Source: Trema orientale (Eukaryota; Streptophyta; Magnoliopsida; Rosales; Cannabaceae). Taken from it: DNA of 64,000 nt. The stretch is from positions 648,034 to 712,033 of the forward strand of contig JXTC01000033.1 of the NCBI GenBank assembly GCA_002914845.1, given 5' to 3'. Below, one piece after another: positions 56,826-64,000 of the stretch. Within the stretch, counting starts at the first letter, position 1. The number at the start of each line of letters is the position of its first letter. Below the pieces are notes generated by a model, which worked only from the letters and a program-made list of their open reading frames with translations, was not told the origin of the DNA and did not search any database. Both the position numbers and the translations under genes were made by a program.

Positions 56826-57512
56826 TTTCGTGGGTCACGGATACGATGACTTGTTGTTGTAGTTGGGGTTAGTTAGCGGCTTAGCCACTGATGCAGATGC
56901 TCATGTACACAATGATTCTTCAGCGAGAAGAAGAAGACGACGAAGAGAGAGGGGCAACTGACCTATCATAGTGGGCCCCTTGAAACTAGGCCCAACCTTT
57001 CTTTTGGGGCTTCACTGGATGTCCGGTGGCCCTGTACAACAATAACAAATAAAAGTTCATAAATACCCGTTTTCAAATCTATATATCCACAAATACCCGT
57101 TTCTATTTTTATCTCGCAAATACCTATTTTTATACCCATTTTTAGAGAAATATAGAATACCACTGTTTTACACATGAAATGTAGACTATGATATTAAATA
57201 TATACCGTGATCTACTATTTCATAAAAAAAATTACACTAAAAATTGACAAGCATTTAAAATATATACCATAAGTCAAATTTATAATGAAAAAGGTAAACC
57301 GCAGTAAATATTTACATCATAAATGTAAACTATTTATATTTTATACATAAAATGTGTATCTCATGGATAAAATTTATATTGTGAATATAGACCACTCTTT
57401 TTGCATATGAAATGTGGACCATAAAAATAGGTATTTTTGAAAGAAAAATTCAAAACAGGCATTTATAAAAATAAGTTTTAATAACGGGTACTCAGCGTAA
57501 ATTTCTATAAAA
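56826..57512. other. CB5 5' flank and repeat
   Basis: The presumed 5' UTR and promoter contain AGAAGAAGAAGACGACGAAG (56928-56947). At 57056-57467 a possible inverted-repeat element has ends TTCATAAATACCCGTTTT and, in reverse complement, TTTATAAATGCCTGTTTT. No gene. Confidence 0.4.
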
Positions 57513-57900
57513 TGGCAAAAGTTTAAAAAATTGAAAAATACCGGATTTAGAAATTGTTTAAAAAATCCCGAATTTAATTAGAAAACTATCACCTTTAAAA
57601 GTATTTAGAAAAATACCAATTTTTATTAATTGATACGATACTTGAGGTAACTTGATTGTTTAGTTCGAGTAACTAGATTGGAACCCAAAGTAATCCAATG
57701 GTTACCCGAGTATCACTGGAAAATAACAATTTTAAAAAAATAGTATTTTTCTAAATATTTATTTAAAGTGATATTTTTTCAAAAGTTTTTCAAAAGTGAT
57801 ATTTTTCTAAATCAATCTGGTATTTTTCCAAAAAATCAGCCCATCCTGGATTTTTCAATCTTTAACCCCATAGATCTGGATTTCGGTAAGAAGCCCTAAC
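57513..57900 (+). repeat. GGTAACTT-rich repeat family copy 2
   Basis: Same landmarks as 1449-1886: AGATTTAATTA-like start, CTTGAGGTAACTTGATTG, CCCGAGTATCACTGGAA, GTGATATTTTTCTAAATC and a GGTAAGAAGCCC-like end. Head-to-tail with the next copy. Confidence 0.65.
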
Positions 57901-57914
57901 ACATAGAGAAAGAG

Positions 57915-58325
57915 GAAATTAGATTTTTTATGATAAAAATTTTTAAAAAAATTTGAAAAATGCCAGATTTAATTAGAAAAATACCACTTTTAAAAGTATA
58001 TAGAAAAATACCACTTTTCTATTAATTTGTGATATACTTGAGGTAACCTGTCAAATTACTTGAGGTAACTTAATTGGTTACTTCAAGTAACTAGATTGGT
58101 ACCCAAAGTAACCCAACTGGTTATCTCGAGTATCACTGAAGAATACCAATTTTGAAGAAAAAGTGGTATTTTCTAAATATTTATCAAAAGTGATATTTTT
58201 ATAAAACTTTTTAAAAGTGATATTTTTCTAAATCACCTTGGGATTTTTCAAAAAAAAAAAAAATCAGCTGATCCGGGATTTTTTAATTTTTAACACTTTG
58301 GGCATGGAATTCTGTAAGAAGCCCA
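57915..58325 (+). repeat. GGTAACTT-rich repeat family copy 3
   Basis: Tandem neighbour of copy 2 with the same order of landmarks, ending TGGAATTCTGTAAGAAGCCC. A 13-A run near 58250 separates two conserved blocks. Confidence 0.65.
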
Positions 58326-59580
58326 TACGAAAATTGACATAAATAGTCGTAATTTTTATTAAAATAATTTTTTTAAGAATATTTTGAAAAATGACTTTTC
58401 TAATAGTGTTTTGTGATCCTGTGAGTTGTAACGACTTAGTCCTAAAAATGTCATAATTTAGTCGTGTGGCCACAGGTCACAGAATTTGTGGTACTATTAG
58501 AAACACCAATTTAAAAAAGACTACTAAAAAAATCATTTTGTGCAAAATTAGTACTACACAAGTCAATTTCCCTAATCAATGCACCTTGTACAACAATAAA
58601 CAATGAAACTCTATTTTTTACTACACTCCCTTACAACATCTAATTCTTATATTAACTTAAACCTAATAAACAATAAAACTCTATTTTTTACTATATACTC
58701 TTAAAACATCTAGTTCTTACATTAACTTAATCCTTTTGGATTGTTATGTTGATGATGTTAATCAGAATGGAAACTAAACTTGTTGACATTAGAATGAAAA
58801 CTATTCAATGATATAATTTTAATCTTATTGTTCTTGCTCTCTCAAAATTCTTATCAAAATTACTTTAATCTACATCATAATCTTAAAGAAGATGCAAAAT
58901 AGAAATGAAGGTAAATAAAAAGGGAAGACTTTTAAAACTAATTAATAACAAAATACTAGATGAGTGGGAAAATAACTTCAAAAAAAATTATTTAATGCGT
59001 CATTTTGGAACTAATGAATATTTCAAAGGAGAGATAAAATAGACTTTTGAATTTTAAATTTTCATGGGGAGTATATTTAAAGAATGATTAGAATGAAAAA
59101 AAAAAAAAAAAAAGGTGTCTCTTCTCTCTCCCCATCCCCTCTTCTAAATAGACTCATCTTTAAAATTTAAAATTAGAATATTTTTTTAATATATCTCTTT
59201 TAAAAGTTTTCTCATTCTAAAATTAATCATCAATAAAAAATTCAAACAAAATTTCTTGTCCTACCCATTTTGAAAATCCCTCATTTCTTTGTCTTCTTCT
59301 TCTTCAATATTTTTCTTTGATCTTCCCAGTATTCAAAATATTTTGATAATTATTTTTAGATTTCTTGAGAATTAGAGAAGAGTTAGAGATCTTTTCTATA
59401 GTTCTTGAGATCTAGAGATAGTTAGAGGTCTTGAATTAATTTTTAGAGTTCCCGAGAATCAGAGAGAAGGAGAGTTGGAGTTTTTGAATTATTTTTAGAG
59501 TTTTTGTGAATTAGAGAAAGAATTAGAGTTTCTAAATTATCTTTCAGGGTTATTGAGAGAAATAAAGTTAAAATTTAATA
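58326..59580. repeat. Intergenic with two local tandem repeats
   Basis: A 70-bp duplication lies at 58595-58735 (AATAAACAATRAAACTCTAT and ACATCTARTTCTTA). Four or so degenerate units of GAGAATTAGAGAAGAGTTAGAG with TTTTTAGAG spacers lie at 59343-59575. There is no gene. Confidence 0.5.
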
Positions 59581-61702
59581 TGTTCATCTATGACTATATA
59601 AACTTTGTTTAACTAAATTTTGATTATTTAAGATTATTTTAGATGATTTGTTCTAAAAATTATGTTTAAAAGAGTGTGCAAAGAAAAAAAAATCTAATTA
59701 AGAAAAAGTATTCTAATTTTTTAATATTATTTATGCCTATTTATGTCATTTTATATGAGGCTACTTCTGTCCTTTATAAATTAGCAACTGGGGGTGGGAA
59801 GAGGAAAAAAAGATGTGATAATAAACCTGCTCTAAAAAAAAGGCAATAGTGCCACTACTTTTGTTAGTTCAAAAACTATGAGCTTTTAAATATAAATTTT
59901 TTATAATTTTATTAAATATCCTCTGTAATTCTCCAATTTTATGAACAACTACATTTTATTTATTTTGTGTATTTTTGTGTTGGGATGAGAAATACAATGG
60001 GAATTATAAATTATTGTTAAATCTTATGCACATAATTCACGAGATTCATTCCGTGAATTTATTAATATATAGATTAAATTGGAGCCTAGTATTATTAATA
60101 AGGCTCTAAGCTAATAATATTTTGTGTAAATCCTAGAAGTAATAAAAGCTACTTTGTGTCATTACAATTATATATAGTTTCATTTCAGCTTTGGTATTAT
60201 TATTATTAGATAAATAGTTGAGTTAGTGTCATTGTGTGAGTACCTAGAACTAGTTGTCGTGGCTTTTGTTCCCTTAATATTTCATTGTTTATATGATAAT
60301 AATGGGTTACATTTCCAGGGGTAAGGTGTCCTAAAAAGTTTATAGAAAGTGAATGAGGTGTGGAGGAAAATAGTCAGGTGCTAAGTATAGAAAGCCACCC
60401 ATTATTCCTTTGACTACTTGCATTCCTTTGACTACTTGCCTTATCGCATCTTTGTTATTCATGTCCTATATTTTATTAGTTTACAAGCTGAATATTCTTT
60501 CTCTCCCTTAAACTCGTTTCTCTCCATTATAGTCTTTTTACTCTCATTTTTATTCCCTCTGTATTTCTGAACTCTCTCCAAGTGTTGGAGCTTTCCAACT
60601 CAGTTGCATGTCTACGGATTAAGCTCTTTTAATATAAAAAGCTTTGAATCCTTTTAAATTTTTTAGTTTTGCTTCATATTCTCTCTTGTAATTCTTCTCA
60701 TTCTCTGTTTCAGATTTCAAATGTGCATTAGGATCATTCTAAATGAAATTCTAAAATAGATTATAAGTTATTTTGAACCTTGAAGTTAAAAGTTTGTTGT
60801 TTTGAGGAAACGAGAAAAAAAAAAATAGTTATAGGTTTTAATTTGATTATTAAAATCATTTTCAATGAGTAGTAACTATGGATTGTTGTTCTAAGGTTCT
60901 TTCATCCCTAATTTTGTTAAAAAGCTTGAAAAATGTGTTTTGTATCAGTTTGAAAGTTTTGTTTTAAGCTTTTGATGAAAATCGAAATCTAGAATTTCTG
61001 GGTTTATCACTGAATAGTTCCAGTATTTTGAATATTTCATCTACTTAAACTTATCAAACAATTTTCAAATTTTAATATGATATAGAAGAAATCTAGCTCT
61101 TTCCGAATTGATCTTGTTTGTAAAATTCTATTGAGAATTTAATTTTTTGTGAGTTTTTCTAAGCTGCAATTTTGTTGGCATCGACAAAACAGAGATTCAT
61201 GTTTTTGGTCAACCAGAATCTATTTTGATCAACACATTGAGAGAGGTTGGCCTCTAAGGTTATTTTGATCGACCATAGTTGGTCAACTAAACCTTTTTAG
61301 ATCCAGAAATAATCTTTTTACGCTTCTTTTATTGTGGTTTGACCCTGCCTTAACCTTAGTATACCTCGAGTACCATTTTTGAGAACAATGACTTAAATCA
61401 AGTTACATTTTATAGTTTAAGATTGAGATTAGTTAGGTATTTATTTATAATAATGTTAGTATTAATATTACGTAGAAACTTAGAATTAGAGAAAAGCTCC
61501 AATTAATCTTGCCACTGTATTATGTTACGGTAAGAATGTTTGTGAATAAGATTTTGGTGTGAGCTATTTGGCTAAAGCTTGAAGTACATTACTTTTAGGT
61601 AAGTGCAGTTATTTGTCTACAGCTTTGAGTAATTATCAGTGTGAAATTTATACTGGAAACATTTTACTATACTTTGCATTATTATATATATTAAGGTAAT
61701 TT
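59581..61702. other. Intergenic, no gene seen; possible degraded retroelement
   Basis: About 2.1 kb without a convincing ORF. Words such as TTGGTCAACCAGAATC and TTGGTCAACTAAACC (61207-61292) recall non-coding parts of LTR elements. I could not find matching termini or a primer-binding site. Confidence 0.35.
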
Positions 61703-61792
61703 TGTGCTACTGAGACGTTGTGATAGCACATAGTAAAGTAGTTAGGTAAATGTACATATATACTTAGGCAAATATACATATATGCATTTTCT

Positions 61793-62214
61793 CAGTGATA
61801 CTTATGTTAAATCATTATGGTATTTAGCTAATAATGCTTGTGGTAAATTGTTATGTGTACTTTTAGTGATGCTTGTGATGAATCACTAATGTCATTAAGT
61901 AACAATACTTGTGGTGAATTGTTATGTGCACTTTTAGTGATGCCTGTAATGTGTCACTAACGTAAGTAAGTAAACAATACTTATGATGAGTTATTACGTA
62001 GACCTTTAACTGATACTTGTGATGAGTCACTAACATAATTAAGTAAACGATGCTTGTGATGAGTCCTTACGTATATTTTTTTGGTAAGGCTTGTAATGAG
62101 TCACTAACATAATTAAGTAACAATACTTATGATTAGTTGTTATATATATACTCCAGTGATGCTTGTGATGAGTCACTGTTGAGCCAGGCCGATGATACTT
62201 GTAGTGAGTCACCC
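61793..62214. repeat. Array of twelve 36-bp hairpin units with two alternating stems
   Basis: Unit starts are 61793, 61829, 61864, 61900, 61935, 61972, 62008, 62045, 62082, 62118, 62154 and 62190. Each starts a 25-nt inverted repeat with 7-nt arms and an 11-nt loop similar to GCTTGTGATGA. Odd units have TAGTGAT/ATCACTA-type arms and even units TAACAAT/ATTGTTA-type arms. Units 2, 3, 4, 5, 10 and 11 pair at all seven positions, counting G-T. Unit 1 pairs at six and the others at about five. A related 28-nt hairpin (TGTGCTA/TAGCACA) lies just upstream at 61703-61730. Confidence 0.75.
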
Positions 62215-62984
62215 GTATTGGATAATAAATAAAAGGGTCTAGGACCTATTACTATGTATTGTGGTAGACAAACTTATTATATTTGTTTTATAACTATATT
62301 ATGCACCGTAGATGCCGTGTTAAGTTGTTGTTGTTGTTTGGCTTTTTCGGAATTTGAGTGTTGTATGTCTTGTCTTACTAAGCATTTGCTTATATAGTTA
62401 CTCCATGCTGTAGGTAAGGGAAAAAAATAAAGTGAGCCAGTAAAAGGTGGACCAATTAGCATGTAATGTCCATATGACCCGACCGTAGGAAAGCAGAAAT
62501 ATTTTGATGATGGCTCAAACTCTTATTTTTGGAAGTTGCTTTGTCTACATAAGTTGTGAATGAAATAGAACGCTTGTATGAAAAATATTTAAATGGTCGT
62601 GTTTTGAAGTTAGAAAGTTATTAACATTTACATATTTTTGTTATATAAAAATATATTTTTAAAAAAATTTATTACGTATTTTCATCAACTTTGATATGAG
62701 TAGTGTTACAAAATAGTATTTTAATCACCAATGATATGGAGGATGTTATATCCTCTGTGTTAGTTCTAAGTTGAAAACTCTCTCTTTTAAATCACAAAAT
62801 ATTAGTTTTAGATCAAAATACGCCTATGTAAAAAAAAAATTATAGCAATTACTTGGGACATTTTGGGCCTTTTAAGTCACAAAAGAAATTTCTTTTGGGC
62901 TTTTTACATAAAGTTAGGCACATAGTCTAAGAAATTAAAAAATTCTAGTGCACTGAAACTTTTGAGATATTCTGGATTTGTTTA
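62215..62984. other. Intergenic, no gene seen
   Basis: Contains TTGATATGAGTAGTGTTACA (62690) and GATATGGAGGATGTTATA (62733), which look like LTR-terminal wording, but no paired LTR was found. The minus-strand ORF at 62277-62462 is not convincing. Confidence 0.35.
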
Positions 62985-63245
62985 TAATAATATTACTCTT
63001 CAATAATATTATCGTTTAAAAATTAGTACTTTTTAAAGGTATTCAAGATAACTAATCAAATTACTCAGAGTAATCAAGAGTTATTTGAGGTAGCCAGTCT
63101 GATTATCTCAAATAATTTGACCAATTTTCTCAATTAAAAAATGATATTTTTATAAATAGTTTCAAGAATTTTCAAAAACTTTAAAAATCGAGGATTTTTC
63201 AATTTTTTTAGAAAAATTTACCATAAAAAATCAAATTTCGTCAAT
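62985..63245 (-). repeat. GGTAACTT-rich repeat family copy 4 (inverted, partial)
   Basis: Ends ACCATAAAAAATCAAATTTC, the reverse complement of the start of copy 1, and contains GATAACTAATCAAATTACTC-type words. More diverged and shorter than the other copies. Confidence 0.5.
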
Positions 63246-64000
63246 TTAATTTTTTCAAGAAGTCTTAAAAGAGATACTTTTTGACATAAGGGTCTCATAA
63301 ATAATATTTAATAAAATTTCGCGTTTTTACTGGAAAATATTGTTGGACCAGATATTCAACATTTTAATATCATCAATACGTATAACTAAGCCCATAAAAT
63401 TTTATTTTATAATTTTGTTCTCATTTTCCTTATTAGCTTCTTTTTTGGTTTTTATGAGTTTTATGGACCTGATTAAGATTCATGAATTGCTGATGGATTA
63501 GTTAAAAACTCCAGATCTCTGCCTTTGATACGAGTTAAACCATAGTCAAAAATTTATTCCTATCAAACCAACCATTAATGTGAGTAGTCTCAAGCATCAA
63601 GTCCTAAGGAAGCTTATGACATTTTTCCTTTGTTTATGAGCCATCTGATTCCTCCCCATCCCAAATCCTCCCCAAAAAAAAAAATTGCATTCCTTTATTC
63701 TTTAGGCCCTGATGAACACTTTCATTGAATGACATTTACACCATCAGATCACTACTGAGCAAAGGTACTTGAAGGCTAAATGAGTAAATTCAATCTTAAC
63801 AATAACCCCAATATTTTAATGTCCATATTTGTACCATTTATGATCCATTATAAGTGTCACCACAGATAATTAATTAGAATATCTAGCCCTTTTTTTTTCC
63901 TCCCTTGCCAATGCCAAAATCACAATATCTATTTGGATTTAGGTTATTTATTAGAGGAAATTGTCCTTTTTCAGGTAGAGTTCTACATATCCTTCTGTCT
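63246..64000. other. Intergenic, no gene seen
   Basis: AT-rich to the end of the window; no ORF, RNA gene or transposon ends supported. Confidence 0.4.

Noticed and set aside
61793..62214. CRISPR-like array
   Set aside because: Regular 36-bp spacing looks similar at first, but there are no unique spacers, no cas genes, and the context is a plant nuclear genome.

Overview
The window is nuclear DNA from a flowering plant, most likely a eudicot. It is AT-rich, its genes are split by GT..AG introns, several proteins carry organelle-targeting leaders, and the intergenic space is full of small plant transposons. I could reconstruct seven protein-coding genes exon by exon. Six have complete reading frames whose exon lengths sum to a multiple of three. 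In the seventh (FLN2) an 11-base run of N interrupts the last exon.

Layout. 1-5.4 kb: repeats and MITEs, including a MULE-type element with a perfect 9-bp target duplication and a hAT-type element ending about 270 bp before the first gene. 5.45-12.8 kb (+): SIK1, a Hippo/STE20-like protein kinase with 18 exons. 12.8-19.5 kb: a SINE, a large inverted repeat, a solo LTR, a hairpin-rich minisatellite and a MITE sitting inside a (TA)n tract. 19.8-23.5 kb (+): an organellar RimP-like ribosome maturation factor, with an LTR retroelement in intron 1. 23.5-32.4 kb: a gene-poor stretch with SINE-like fragments, a Harbinger-type element and one possible small secreted-peptide ORF. 33.4-36.2 kb (+): 6-phosphogluconolactonase. 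37.5-40.3 kb (-): FLN2, a fructokinase-like plastid transcription protein. 42.0-43.8 kb (+): bifunctional HPPK/DHPS of folate synthesis. 45.3-46.7 kb (-): a small RRM protein. 46.8-55 kb: repeats, one broken ORF and a hAT MITE. 55.1-56.8 kb (-): tail-anchored cytochrome b5. 57-64 kb: repeats only, including a regular 36-bp array of short hairpins.

The genes are not one pathway, but several serve organelles and core metabolism: plastid transcription (FLN2), organellar ribosome assembly (RimP-like), folate (HPPK/DHPS) and the oxidative pentose phosphate pathway (PGL). From memory of the Arabidopsis gene order, SIK1, the RimP-like gene, FLN2 and HPPK/DHPS are neighbours near At1g69190-At1g69220, whereas PGL1 and the RRM gene are neighbours near At1g13690-At1g13700. 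Here the two sets are interleaved. That would fit an unfractionated ancestral segment whose two copies lost different genes in Arabidopsis.

The most unusual non-coding structure is at 61793-62214. It holds twelve units with a period of about 36 bp. Each is a 25-nt inverted repeat, and two stem sequences alternate around a similar loop.
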